Shown here: piece by piece, positions 35,369-47,361 of the stretch
Position numbering within the stretch: position 1 is the stretch's first letter
Layout: each line of letters opens with the position of its first letter
Source: Balanoglossus misakiensis
Taxonomy: Eukaryota > Hemichordata
Length of the DNA: 64,000 bases
Assembly (NCBI GenBank): GCA_040954595.2
Contig: CM082596.2
Coordinates: forward strand, 9,176,001 to 9,240,000
Direction of reading: 5' to 3'
The notes under the pieces: model-generated
Seen by the model: only the letters and a program-made list of their open reading frames with translations
The model's database searches: none
Told to the model about the DNA's origin: nothing
Translations under genes and position numbers: made by a program

Positions 35369-37581
35369 AGAGTAACACTCCCACGCCCACAGCAGCTGAC
35401 TTGAAGCGCAACATTTATGTCGACAACGTGATCGACTGCGCTGACTCTGATGAAAACACGGTTTCCTATTTCAATGAAGCTAACCGACTCATGCAGTCAT
35501 GCGGGTTCAAACTACGCGCTTGGTCGTCCAACAGTTCACAGTTACGCGAACTCGCTGAACGGGACAATATCGCTGATCCCTCAACAGACGTGTCCTTACT
35601 CGGATTACGCTGGAAACCCGAGACCGACACGGTAACTTACACAAAGCACGATGAGACACCGGTTCCCACCGCGCTAACGACAAAACGTGATGTTGTTAGT
35701 TCCGCGGCTAAATTGTTTGACCCACTTGGTTTTCTCGCCCCAGTTCATGTCAGAGCGAAACTCTTTGTTCAGTCGCTATGGAAACGCGGTCTCCCTTGGG
35801 ACGAGCCACTCGACGCTGATCTGATTTCACAGTGGACTCGAATCGCCAATGATCTGAATACTGTACGGGACACTACAGTACCACGCCAATATTTCTCGAA
35901 AAATCGAAGTGGCGATGACTACGAACTACACGTTTTCGTAGACGCCAGCGCAACTGCGTACGGAGCAGTAATTTATCTTCGCGACCCACGAACGCGTGAG
36001 ACTTCTATCATAATGGCCAAAACACGGGTCGCGCCTATGTCCGACTTGACTTTACCACGGTTAGAATTGATGGCCGCCGTGATCGGTACTCGCCTGAGCA
36101 AATTCGTCGTAAACGCACTCTCCGACAAGATCAATATTACGGAACGATATCTCTGGTCGGACAGTCAAATCGTCCTTTATTGGATCAACAGTGAGAAAAA
36201 ACTACCCGTCTTCGTGAACAACCGCGTAAAGGAAATCAACCGTTTTTCTCACTCCTACAAATACTGCCCCACCGGTAACAATCCCGCTGATCTGTTAACA
36301 CGCGGAATCAGATCAGACGAACTCGCCAATTCTACTTTATGGTGGAATGGCCCTACTTGGCTGAAAGAATCCGGTGAATGGCCGATTTGTGACCTATATG
36401 ATAGCTCTGTACACCACGTCGCGGCAACAGACGACTTCATGGTTCGCGCTCACATAGAAACTAATCCGCAGATCGATGATAGAATGCAAGATGTTGACCG
36501 CGCTCATAATCAAACTTCTGATAACGCTGCCTCGCCTACCGCGGAAAATACTCCCGAAGAGGAAATGGGCATCCAACGCGCCATAGACATTTCGCGCTTC
36601 AGCTCATTAGGCAAACTGTTGCGAGTTACCGCGTACGTGCTACGTTTCATATCGCGTCTGAAACGAACGGAAATCACACCGTCTGGAGAAATCACGCCAG
36701 ACGAAATACGGCATGCAGAACGGATGTGGATCAAGGATGTACAAACCGAAGTCTACGGTGACACTATTCACTCCGTGAAGATGAACGCAAAGAAATACGG
36801 ACCGTTAATTCATCAACTGAATTTATTCCTCGATGATGAAGGCATACTTCGATGCGGTAGCCGTATACACAACACTACGTTAGACTTTGTAACAAAGTTT
36901 CCAGCTTTGTTGCCGACTCGTCATGAATTGACTAAACTGATCGTTCTGAAAGCGCACGGACGAGTTCTACACGGTGGTGTCCAATCAACTGTCACACAAA
37001 TACGTCAACAGTATTGGATACCTAAAATACGTCGAATCGTCAGCAGCGTTCTCCGTCGCTGTGTCACGTGTCTCAAGATAGACGGAAGACCCTACACCAG
37101 CCCGGTTCAGGCACCGTTGCCTACATATCGCGTAAACGTTACTCCACCCTTCTGCGTGACAGGAGTAGATTTCACGGGAGCACTCCTGACCAAAACAACT
37201 GATGGTAAACACAAGAAAGCCTACGTGTGTCTCTTTACCTGTGCAGTTACGCGCGCGATACACCTAGAATTGGTACCCGATTTGACCACTAAATCATTCA
37301 TATTCGCGTTCCGTCGTTTCGCGGCGAGAAGATCTCTCCCAAGTCGCATGTTATCCGACAACGCGTCTACATATATCTCTGCAGCCGAAGAGATACGCGC
37401 ATTACTCGACACGCCTGACGTCCAACGCTATCTTTCATCTCAACGCGTCAGTTGGACATTTATTCCCAAACGTGCCCCATGGTATGGTGGCTTCTGGGAG
37501 CGTCTTATTGGTATCACTAAGAACACTATAAAGAAAGTTCTTGAAGATCTTTCGTCACCTACGACGAACTTGTCACAGTAA
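35332..37581 (+). pseudogene. BEL/Pao pol: RT end, RNase H, integrase
   Basis: 749 codons open. YVDNVIDCAD near residue 25-35 is the RT catalytic box, with Asn in the second Asp position, as seen in some BEL elements. A Pao-type RNase H follows (FVDASATAYGAVIYLRD near residue 200). An HHCC zinc motif (HGRVLHGG, CVTCLK) is at about 543-585. The integrase core carries GVDFTG, LSDNAS and GGFWERL, the D,D,E acidic residues near 612, 675 and 723. The frame is unusually long for an otherwise broken element, so the element is not very old. No ATG start of its own is expected, since it is part of a polyprotein. Confidence 0.88.
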
Positions 37582-37601
37582 TCACCGAAATCGAGACGGT
37601 A

Positions 37602-38234
37602 TTGAACGACCGCCCACTCACTTTCGTGTCTTCGAATGCCGATGATGACATCAGCTTGACTCCAAATCACCTGTTGTGCGGCAGACCTCTGACCTCATTG
37701 CCATACATCACTGTCTCCGATGAAGAGATCAGAGATCCCTCTTACGGAAACCACTGCGATCTGAACAGACGCTATGAACATTTGTCGAATCTCCAAAACC
37801 AATTCTGGAAGAGATGGTCGACTGAGTACCTGACAGCCTTACGTGAGCGTCACTCCGCTTCCGGTCTCAAGAACAATGTCATTAAAGTTGGTGACGTCGT
37901 CATTATTCACAGTGACACCGACCGTAGATTGAAATGGCAACTCGGAACTGTGAGAAGACTTGTCTACGGCGGTGATAAACTTGTGCGGTCAGCGGAAGTC
38001 TCCACTGCCAGAGGACACACTAACCGCCCCATACACAAATTGTACCCGCTGGAGGTGGCATCGCAGGAACTGTCGTCATCTACGTCGTCTACGGACTTTG
38101 ATCCCCATGGAAACGAGGACATCACACGGAATGCCACCACAGAGGAATCCAATGATCCGCCCACGCCCATCCCTAGGAGATCGACCAGAGATGCGGCCAT
38201 TGCAGCGAGGATCAGAATTTCTGACACTGTGTAG
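37602..38234 (+). pseudogene. BEL/Pao integrase C-terminal domain (DUF5641-like)
   Basis: NDRPLTFVSSNADD, LTPNHLLCGRP, then DVVIIHSD, WQLGTVRRLVYGGD and RPIHKLYPLE are the BEL integrase tail. It is one frame off from the preceding pol segment; the shift lies near 37562, where the glycine/tyrosine context of the expected YDELVTVITEIET changes frame. It ends at TAG 38232-38234. Confidence 0.85.
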
Positions 38235-38239
38235 ACATT

Positions 38240-38705
38240 CAACACAACTTGACACTTTATTGACTCTAGTCAAATTTTCATTGCATCAGAGTTCACTCAA
38301 CATCGATTGAGCCTTTGCGATTTTCTGTTCTTTTAGATTTAGACTTTCTGATGACTTTTTTCGGCGGCGGGAGAATGTCGGAGAACAAATAACTGTTATT
38401 TGAACATTCTATAGTATACCCAAATCCTTGCATCGCTATGCGGATCCTGATAGAGATCACTTTGGGCCAATCAGGCACTTTCATTACTACGCCCAATCAC
38501 ACTTCGAGTTCACCCCCTCTATGTAGCAATTTGTGCTTGTTATTACGTCCGCCTCATGTTCCTTTGCAACATTGAAAATTTTCTCATCAGTTGGGTTCTA
38601 GCGGTTCAGTAGTCAACACCGGCTATTACTGCAATAAACGTGCCTTTTGCACTTTACGTTGGTCGTCCGTGTCAGACATCATTTAAGGAACCTTGTTCAT
38701 CTAAA
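38240..38705 (+). repeat. Candidate 3' LTR of the BEL/Pao element
   Basis: Non-coding sequence directly after pol, with AATAAA at 38633-38638 followed by a GT/T-rich stretch, ending before CATCATTTAAGG. The paralogous membrane-gene flank resumes at about 38721. Exact LTR borders cannot be fixed because no second LTR is present. Confidence 0.5.
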
Positions 38706-40546
38706 ATACCGCAACAAATTTAAGTGTAAGGGTAGCCTGTTTAAAATCAGATTAATATACAACGGCTCAGACGTTTTACATCTTCTTTCACACTTCATTC
38801 ATCTCATGCTTTTTAAATACTTTTACAGTTTAGCTGCGTGGTTGTGTCCCACAGTTTTTCATGAAAGTCTATTGAGACGTTGCTATGTTGAATTGCCACC
38901 ACTGTTATTGATCAGATTGGTGTATGACTTCTATTTCACCAACACCAGAGGAGTACAACACTGAAGTGATGGACTTACTGGAGCAGTTTGCAAAGAACGA
39001 AAAATTGGAATCACGGATACGACATCTGGACTTAGAATAGTGCATGTGAAAAAGAACAGAAATGCCTGCATGTAGACTTGATGACACACGTTTGTGTGAC
39101 ATGTACATTCTTTAGACACTTATGAAAATTGAAGCAGTACGAAAGTGACAGCGAGTGTTGGTGTTAAAATTTTTGTCTGGCACACTGCAGTGTTACTCAT
39201 TATTTATTTCCCAAAAGATTGTTCTACTGAAGAAGTACATTTGAAATAGTGTTACGTCTTGTCCGGTTGGTACTCTAACTTTGCGGTAGCAAAGAGGTGT
39301 GCTGGATCTACCAAAGTAGAGACTCGTTGAGACTCGAAGTAGTGGGAGTCAGAAGGTTTTATTTCTGGTGCAAAGGCGTTACAACACACGGTTGTCTGCA
39401 AGATGGTTGTTCTACTCAAAGCAAGAAATTACAGAGTTTATATGTCTTTGAGAAAGAAGAGAAATCAAAGATTCATCATAGCGTGATCCTCATTGTCCAA
39501 TTACAACTTTACAACGCATCGGCATATTCTTGATTGTCCAATTACAAAATTATTACACACTGAAATATCCTGCGGATTGGATGTCAGTCTCAAAGAAGAT
39601 ATTATCTCTGTCAAGATCACGACCAACTGAAGGTGATCAAATACAAGGACTAGCAACCATCATATACAAACACCTCCTCCCTCGTATTTCAATAAAGTAA
39701 AGGTACATTACGCAAAAGATGTAATTAAACTCATTCGTTGATTGAAATTCGCAGGTCTCAATATTTGTAAGATACTTGATATTTGTAAGGTAATAAAATG
39801 TTGTGACTATAAACTAATGTCTTACCTAAAGGTATTTGACCTCTATACACGGAATTACTGATATAACTGGAAATTAATCATAGAAATTACAATTCTTTAA
39901 TGCCAATCGAATTCTTCAATTTTCCAATTTCTATATATCGTAACAATAGCATGGCTTATGTGGAGTGTACTAAAGATAAGACCAAAAATGTGATATTACT
40001 GTTATCACCATATTTTTCACAAACTCAGCTAGCTACATGTAAACATAATATTGTACAAGACTCGTTTTGTTTTGTAGAGGTAAAGTTCAATAGAGGCTTT
40101 TGAAGAAAAATATTAAGTTTTTTAATTACACTTAAAAGTTGTGCAATATGTTTTAGCATCATGGTTTTGAATAAAATGGATTGATATGGTATTGTAGTGA
40201 ATTGTTGTGTCTGAAATTTCTCGAGAATTCCAATAGAAAACAAATGGTTTATTACCAATCTCGTAGCTTCATTAGACTTGAGTAATACCTAGGTAAACTC
40301 AGGGTAAACTGCCATAGAATTTTCATATACAGCTCCTGCAGAATATATGAATGAATAATAACTTTTTTGCATACATAGATGTCTACTCTCATCAGTGTGA
40401 TTATCGCAGCTTGCTGGTGAAGGAGTTTTCCATCAAACCATGGTGGGCAACTGCATGTCAGAATTCCGTACAAACATCTGAAAATATATAGATAAACATG
40501 AAAGAACGTTCATTATGACAGTTTATCTTTCCATTCATAATTAAAG

Positions 40547-43500
40547 TCAAATCAACCTCATCTGCTCTATCTGATGCATATGTTTTTTAGTTTTGATGTC
40601 ACCCTTTTCCCCCGATTTTCCTGTGGCCGACGTACCTGATTCCTTTACGCTGCATATTTTGTAAACTTGATTGCCCCAGGGACCTCCAGTCTCTGGGTCA
40701 CAGTTATTAATTGGACCATACATGGTATATGTACTTTCAGCATCCGCAGTAGATGCACACCATCCTCCATGTTGGATGGCGAACACTGTGAATCCGCGAC
40801 ACCATGCAGCAGCCATGCACTTTTCTAACGGGTCAGTTCTTTCAGTGTAGAGAAGATCAAGTCTGTCATCCTTTCCCTCTAATGTTTCTATGGCTCGTAT
40901 TTCTGTATCTCTCCAACACCCGAGATCCACTAAATTCATAGCTACAAAAATAAAATAATCATGGTCAGTAAAGTCCGCTACCTTTCATTCATGAACATAC
41001 CCTGGGAGTAATTAATTAAACAAACGATTCACATTACCTGTACAAAGATCAATACAATATCAATACAGTGTTAAGCTCACTCCTTCTGAAACAACTACCA
41101 TAATCTTTTATTGATTAAAATATGCTATGTGAATATGTCATTGTGAACTGAGTAAACACAGTACAAAATGGGGGCTTGGGATAATTAAGACTTGAGTAGA
41201 TTGGAACATTTTGACTTACTTCGATTCAAAGTTCTAGGCGTGAAACCGTTGCACGAAGCAACTCTTTCCGTAGCATTCGCTGCATCAAACCAATACCAAT
41301 TGGCGCCTTCGGCCGGATTCACATCCCAACAAATCATATTGTAATCATAGCAATTTAGCTGTGACAAATCTAGCATGACTTGGTTATTTGCAAGTGTGAC
41401 TGATGTAGATGGTGCAACTGTTTCTTCACTCCTGCCCATCGCTATGATAGCTTCTACATCTGTAACTTTGGGTAATGCTCTGCCGTCGAAAGGCTTGTCC
41501 TGACCAAGTGTGACGGTGACTTGGAACAGCTCATGGTTGTATCCAACAATTTTGCCAGTGTTGACATCGCCCGTTTCCAGGGAAAATGAAAAATTGTAAG
41601 TTCGGTTCTGTCCGAATATAGCCCATATATGTTCACCATCATGGATTATAGCTGCAGTTGCTTTGTCGATGCTTACTGAAAATACACAAAAGGATTAGAT
41701 GGTGCAAATTTGTTCTTTCTTTTCTGTAAATTATTCCTCCTGAATTCACGAGTCGCAAAAAGACGTTTTATAGTTAATGTCACCAGACAGACAGACAGAA
41801 AAATGAAGTGAAAGAAATTTCAGCCATACAATGTGATTTTCAATTTAAACACAGGAGTTGGAGTGGACATGGCATTGGAGGATGAAGACGTGTGCAGGAT
41901 ACATTCAGAAGGGTTAACTGTACCTTTACATTGGTTGAAAGGAATACATGCAGTAATACGATCATCTTCATGCCACATCCAGTTGCTCCCAGTTGCTGGT
42001 GTCACATCCACGCATGCATAGCTGTATTCATGACATCCCAAGCCAAGAAGACCATAGTCTGCATAAACAATATTCATGTCCCCTGTGGAACAGCCAGGGC
42101 AGATGTGTACTGTGTGGTCAGTGGTTACTGATGCATTAACCTTCAGAAAAGCAGATCCTCCATCGACGTCATTTGCTATGTACACTTTGAAATCGAACAA
42201 GGAGCTGATGGCGCCTGAAAATGCTGCTGTGAATGTTTCCATGGCAATGTTGACGTCCAATTGAAAGGTGAGATTCCTACCCATGTTTACATCCAATGTT
42301 TGGTTATCATGTTGTTTCAGGCCAATTCTTCCATTTAGCTGATCTAAAATCAAATTCAGTTATTGAGGTTAAGGCAAACTAGATGTGAAGTACTTACTGT
42401 ATTTAACCATTGGATTTGGATAAAACATTTTGAACCTGCTTTGAAACATAACATGAAGTGTTAACCATATTGCAATGTGGATATCTGGCATTTGTGTATA
42501 GCTCATCTTGCTTCTCTTGAGTGAGGATATCTGGTTGCTATACGGGTTTAGGAGCAAGGTAAGTATAAAAGTGGGTAACTAGATAACTAATTCTGAAGCA
42601 AGGGATTACACATAATTGTATTAAAGGTACTTTTGGCCTGGTAACTTCTAGAAGAATAATCGACTTTACATCGGCTAAAGCGATGCATTACCTGTAGTTT
42701 TCAGTGTAATACTAATATGAAACAGATTCTCATTCTTGCTTACGTTTACACCTCTGGATATTTGAGCAGGCTGTTCCGCTGGCCAGAAAGTCACACGGGT
42801 CATCATTTGTAGATGGTGCAATTAAGTTTAAACAAAGCTGATTGTTCTCATGGCAGGTGAGACCGCTCAGATTAAGTCTAACATGTATGTGTCGAATGGT
42901 GACAGATGTTAACCGACATGCATGGTCACTAAGCAACTGAGCAGACAATAATAAAGGCAGAAGTATATAGCCAGTAATCCCCTCTCCAAGCAGTTCCCTC
43001 TTTGGAGGTCCAAACTCACCTCGGGAAACAATGGATATAGGCAAAACTATATTGTGGAGAAAGGCTTAAAAGTTTCAAATGTTGCAAGCCACACTCTACT
43101 CTCACAATTTGAGACAAATCCCATTCCATAACCATTCGGAAAATAAATCACTTATCCAATTCTTGGGGCCGGGCGTACAAAGGAAACAAATTCCCTCCAC
43201 TGACAGTTAATGAAGACTTATGGTACTGGGCGCCTATGTACTGTACTACTTCAACTTGAAAATAAATTAAAAATTCTGTACATATACGACATTGACAGTT
43301 GTAATAAACCTAGATAAGCATATGTGAAGCTTAAAAAAGTGTGACAGTACCAATTGCAAAATGCAACCTTTCATTCTATTATATCGTGAATAATGATCTA
43401 CAATTCTATAGTGATACGTACGTCACGGATATATAAGAAAGGTTTAGTTACACGTAAATACGCGGACGACTGACGGCAGGCAGCTAGTGGCGTTCGCGTA

Positions 43501-44882
43501 TGTGTAGCGACGCGTGAATTTTGCGGATTAGTTGTCCGTTTTGAATAACAAAAATATTTATAAACAATGGAAAATTCAAATATTTTTCACTTCCATAAAT
43601 TTTGTGTGTGATGAATATTCTCTAAGACCACCACCCTTGGAATAAGTTTCTTGACTGCAGTGGAAATATAGTTTAGTGAAGTTTTCCGATGTCTTTATCG
43701 AGGCGTCCACTGAAAACTTAACATCCATTGGGAATAATTTTTTGTGTTCATGTTTTTAAAACACCAAATACCGCCGGTTTTAGCACATATGGCAGAATTT
43801 TTTTTCAGATTACATGGATGCTGGCTACATCACAATTGCACCTCAGAGATCAATGGCTCAAATTAAAGAGAGAACATCGAGAAATTCCGAATAAATGTTA
43901 CACGTAATCATGATTACGCGTAGAAGCGTCGCTTACCGTTCCGAACGTCTGCTCTACACGTACGCGACGTCTGCTTATCACGTGACAACGACGCTACGCG
44001 TACTGATCAAACGTATTTACGTGTAACTAAACCTCTCTGATATCACTCGAACGTCAAAACCATATAGTCATTGTTTTCTACAAATCGCAACATACCTGTA
44101 CAGGTACTTTTACTTGCGCCTTCCTGAACTAAACAAATTAAATGAACATTAACATTCATATTAGTCATGATAATTGCGAGAGTGGATCTTAGTGTATTAT
44201 GTCAAAGCTAGAAATCATCTGTCCAAGATATTTGGCCACTAACTAGACAGGCTAAATACATGCAGGCAAGACTAATTTCCATCACTGTGGGCACTGTAAT
44301 TTTTATCGAAAATGCATATGGATGAAAAACCAAAGAATCAACACAGTTGTTATTTGCTAACACTTCAAAACTGTATGATTCCTTTCATCTGGCTCAAAAA
44401 CCTCATGATTGTTAACTAAACCACGCAGTTTTGAGCTTCATGTACCAATCAATGTAATGGTCTGTATTTCTATGTATACCATACACTACTACAATAAAGC
44501 AAAACCCTTGGCATACCAATGACGCAACAAGAAATAAAATATTGAATAGTCTCAGTGAAAAAAAACATCATTTCATACATTCGGTAGTGTTTAGTTTTCA
44601 TAAACTGAATTTTACTTACTTAAGTACTTGTACACGGTTCCTATTGATGCCACAGCACCCATAATTGACAGTGCAACTATGATTGCCAGGATGGCTCTTC
44701 GTCTTTTTGTTTCCGATGTCTTTTTCACCTAAATCGCAGTTGAGATTATTATGCTGCACAGCAACACAATACTAGGAGCATTGACATAACTCTATTTTTG
44801 AATGAAATGACAATGAAACATTGAAAATATCTCCCGTGCAAAAGAATCTTACCTCGTCCAAGTGCGGAGATACCTTCGCCAT
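40547..44882 (-). CDS. Type II membrane protein with repeated Cys ectodomains, copy 2 (domain 1 truncated)
   Basis: Exons by homology to copy 1: 44882-44853, 44728-44620, 44128-44096, [domain 1 remnant 42909-42744], 42343-41924, 41675-41220 and 40941-40547 (or donor at 40636). Tail, TM helix, stalk, domains 2 and 3 and the GCW/GGPW domain are all open. A deletion has removed the front half and the acceptor of the domain 1 exon. Because exon 3 ends and the domain 2 exon begins in phase 1, exon 3 can splice straight to domain 2 and give a shorter in-frame receptor. Alternatively, an acceptor at 43047 would make a fused phase 1-1 exon 43046-42744 (303 nt), adding a hydrophobic segment. Differences from copy 1 include K/E and N/H changes in the last domain. 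Function unknown. Confidence 0.7.
43441..44033. mobile_element. 593-bp foldback element in intron 3 of copy 2
   Basis: Paralogous to the element at 28631-29223: same 22-bp inverted ends, few substitutions. Confidence 0.7.
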
Positions 44883-45957
44883 TTCTCTCTGACGATTATT
44901 CACTTGTTCTGCGGTCTGTGTAAGAAGTGGTCAATTTTATGTCTGCACGAGCTGATAGATATTTTCTATTCTGCACATCCCAAAGGAACTGCTCTGATAT
45001 CTCCAAGCCAAAGCTTATTATAATTCATTTTTTGTGTCGACGAAAGTGCGGGACTCTGAAGTTTCTTGTGGGATTAGGAAGCCGACAGGGGTTCATTCTC
45101 AATGTTATTTAAGTTCCATTAACTGTAACTGTTGGCGATATTTTCAGTGCTTAAGTTCGATGTAACAACGGCTAACACAAAAATTTAAAAGCAACTAGCT
45201 AATCCTTATCCTGTAGAGCCCCTCTGGTTATAAAAAAAGACATTTGAAATGCTTCATTCAACTACCACAGCCCTAACCATCAATAGGTAGAATTGTATTC
45301 AAAAGAATCTTAATCTGCTATTTTTCAAAAACATTTTCTGTATGCCTACTGGTATTATTTTCTGCCGAGTCAAAGAAAACCCGGTGCAGCGTGTTGGCAC
45401 AGACTCTGGACAGAGCGTTTAAGTTGACAAATTTTTACCAACTTTTAAATGGAAACTGTCATGAACAAGATTCGAACTAAAGCCTCTAGAGCTGCCAAAT
45501 TTGACATATTGATTTTCCTCAATGAAATACTTCAAATGTATTCCCTATCCTCTAAAATCTTCACCATTAAGCCAGATTAGTTGCATTTGCATCAGTTTGT
45601 CATCTCCTGGCAACGCATACCATGATAGCTCCGTACTGTTTGTATGGAGGCTGATTAAATCAGTGTGGCACCGTTTTAATACATAGCGTGTTCCAATTGC
45701 AACATACAGTCACAATCGGGCATCGATAAGGTGTTCATGTATACATTTCAGTAAGCGTATTTAGATTGATCAATTTAAGTTGGACAATAAAATCATGAAA
45801 ATAATGCAAAAAGTGGCAGCTCTAGAGGCTTTAACTACAAATAAGATTAGTTTACATCTCACTTTTCCACTTTATTATTTTTGGGCCCTCATTCATCTTT
45901 CAAACGCTATCCGAAGTACATGTACTTATTTCAAAATGTTTATAGAAAAAGAGCAGG

Positions 45958-46340
45958 AGTAGTATAGGTTGGAGCCGTAGCACTCGGATTTGGGGAGGAG
46001 GATGAGGAGGATGAGGAGGAGGAGGAGGAGGAGGAGGAGGAAGAGGATGAGGAGGATGAGGAGGATGAAGAGGATGAGGAGGATGAGGAGGATGAGGAGG
46101 AAGTGGAGGTGATGTTGGGAGGAGGCAGAGGAGGCAGTGGAGGTGATGTTGGGAGGAGGTGATGAGAGGCGAAGGAGGCCTATCACCCATGAGGTAGACA
46201 ACCCTAAATGTTGGGAGGAGGCAGAGGAGGCGATGAGAGGCGGAGGTGTATCACCCCCTAAGGTAAGGAACCCTAAATGTTGGGAGGAGGCGGAGGCGGA
46301 GGAGGCAGTGGAGGCGATGAGTGGTAGCCCTTTCCCTATT
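45958..46340. repeat. GA-rich minisatellite upstream of ANKRD9-like gene 1
   Basis: (GAGGAT)n/(GAGGAG)n from about 45993 to 46095 passes into longer units of about 75 bp built around ATGTTGGGAGGAGGCAGAGG and CCCTAAATGTTGGGAGG, with GTGTATCACCCCCTAAGG. Both strands show long open frames only because of the repeat. Confidence 0.8.
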
Positions 46341-46348
46341 TGAGACTG

Positions 46349-46357
46349 TATAAAAGG
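46349..46357 (+). promoter_or_regulatory. TATA box of ANKRD9-like gene 1
   Basis: TATAAAAGG lies 108 bp before the ATG at 46465. No intron is needed between them. Confidence 0.55.
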
Positions 46358-46464
46358 CTAGCCCTGCATGACCATCGTTCTCTTGGGCGTATTGTGGATA
46401 TGGTCAATGCGCATTTTTAACGAACATCGTCGAGATCAGAGGATTGCTTTCACGATTCGACCAA

Positions 46465-47361
46465 ATGTCTTTTTATAACTTGCTAGTCACCGCGATCAGA
46501 AAACACAAGCCACCAAAAAGGATAGAGAGAGTTCGGAAACGCGTTGTGTTCGACTGGGAGGAGAAGAGCGACGCCAGGTTTTTCACGCCGGCCGATGCGC
46601 TGGCACTGGCCGTTGAGTGCAACCATATCGACTACGTGGAATACCTTCTGGAATATCATCTGGCAGAGGCGCTGGATGTATCAAAACGATGTTGCTCGCA
46701 TCTCATTCTAGCTGTGAGGTGGGACAGACACCAGATTGTGGAGAAGATTCTCTTTTACGCGAGAAAGAAGTTCGACCACTGCAGGAGTGCCATCGACGAG
46801 AAACTGCAGCGTGAGGCGAATACTGCACAGAGCCGAGAGAATTATAGGGCGGAGGCCCCTCCGACATATGACTACAATGGCGACTGCTATATCAACTGCA
46901 AAGGGTGTCGTTCGTTGGGATTTTCAAGAACGGCCGTCCATGTCGCTTGTGAGTTGGCCCACGTCGAATGCCTGAGAGCCCTGCTCAAGTACGGAGCGAA
47001 CCCGGCAACCATGGATCTGGTGGGGAAAACGCCGCTGGAATACTGTCTGTTTCAAACGGGGCCGTCGTCGTCCGATTTGACCTCTCGGCCGGAACGACTA
47101 GCGGAGTGCGTCGAGCTTTTGTTGAGAACACTGCAAAATATTGATGTTTCAATCGTTGAACGGTTGGAAGCTTTAAATACTGGGGGAGTGAAAGACGGGT
47201 TCCTCCAAAACATCGACATATCAAATTCTCCCTGTCTTCTAAAGCACCTTTGCCGCTTCACAATAAGACAATCCATAGGTCTGAACGACAGGTTACCTCA
47301 CGGGATCGGTCAACTACCGTTACCGCTAACTCTAAAACGGTATTTGGCGTTAGATATGTGA
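46465..47361 (+). CDS. ANKRD9: ANKRD9-like ankyrin-repeat protein, copy 1
   Basis: One uninterrupted 298-aa frame, ATG at 46465 (MSFYNLLVTAIRKH). It aligns along its length with vertebrate ANKRD9 (about 317 aa): FYxx.. start, VFDWEEKSDARFFTPADALALAV, a CC pair before HLILAVRWDRHQIVEKIL, then TAVHVACELAHVECLRALLKYGAN as the clearest ankyrin repeat, and a C-terminal SOCS-box-like segment (LKHLCRFTIRQSI ... LPLPLTLKRYL). ANKRD9 in vertebrates is described as a cullin-RING substrate adaptor acting on IMPDH; the same role here is inference. The absence of introns and a nearby TATA box fit a compact or retro-derived gene. The 3' UTR is cut short by the duplication junction at 47496, so this copy lacks the AATAAA that copy 2 has at 55274. 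A substitute AATAAA lies at about 47552. Confidence 0.82.
   Translation: MSFYNLLVTAIRKHKPPKRIERVRKRVVFDWEEKSDARFFTPADALALAVECNHIDYVEYLLEYHLAEALDVSKRCCSHLILAVRWDRHQIVEKILFYARKKFDHCRSAIDEKLQREANTAQSRENYRAEAPPTYDYNGDCYINCKGCRSLGFSRTAVHVACELAHVECLRALLKYGANPATMDLVGKTPLEYCLFQTGPSSSDLTSRPERLAECVELLLRTLQNIDVSIVERLEALNTGGVKDGFLQNIDISNSPCLLKHLCRFTIRQSIGLNDRLPHGIGQLPLPLTLKRYLALDM

Larger units (their letters stand above)
34100..38705 (+). mobile_element. BEL/Pao LTR retrotransposon, degraded, copy A
   Basis: Reading rightwards: a broken gag/protease stretch (34109-34500, with a 326-bp deletion relative to copy B), RT start (34602-35102), RT core (35057-35368, with DIEKAFLNIRL), then a long pol frame (35332-37581) and an integrase tail (37602-38234). 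The frames overlap or break by shifts near 34930, 35340 and 37565. A candidate 3' LTR follows at about 38240-38705 with AATAAA at 38633-38638. No matching 5' LTR is present, so the element is truncated or rearranged at its left end. Confidence 0.85.
38721..45957. repeat. Paralogous block 2 of the membrane-protein locus
   Basis: Matches 23420-31145 with about 97-98% identity judged by eye, minus a ~0.5 kb stretch (the 27586-28110 interval of copy 1). It breaks off at GAGCAGG and runs into the GA-rich repeat. Confidence 0.85.

Noticed and set aside
42730-43044. Apparent secreted protein with a leader in copy 2 (also 50490-50804)
   Set aside because: The frame has no ATG. It is intron sequence fused by a deletion to half of the domain 1 exon, so it is treated as a possible fused exon and not as a separate gene.
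45900-46201. Leucine- and proline-rich minus-strand open frames (also 53660-53961)
   Set aside because: They are products of the GAGGAT/GAGGAG repeat read backwards, not proteins.
45993-46330. Regular repeats as a CRISPR-like array
   Set aside because: Units are unspaced GA-rich minisatellite in an animal genome, with no unique spacers.
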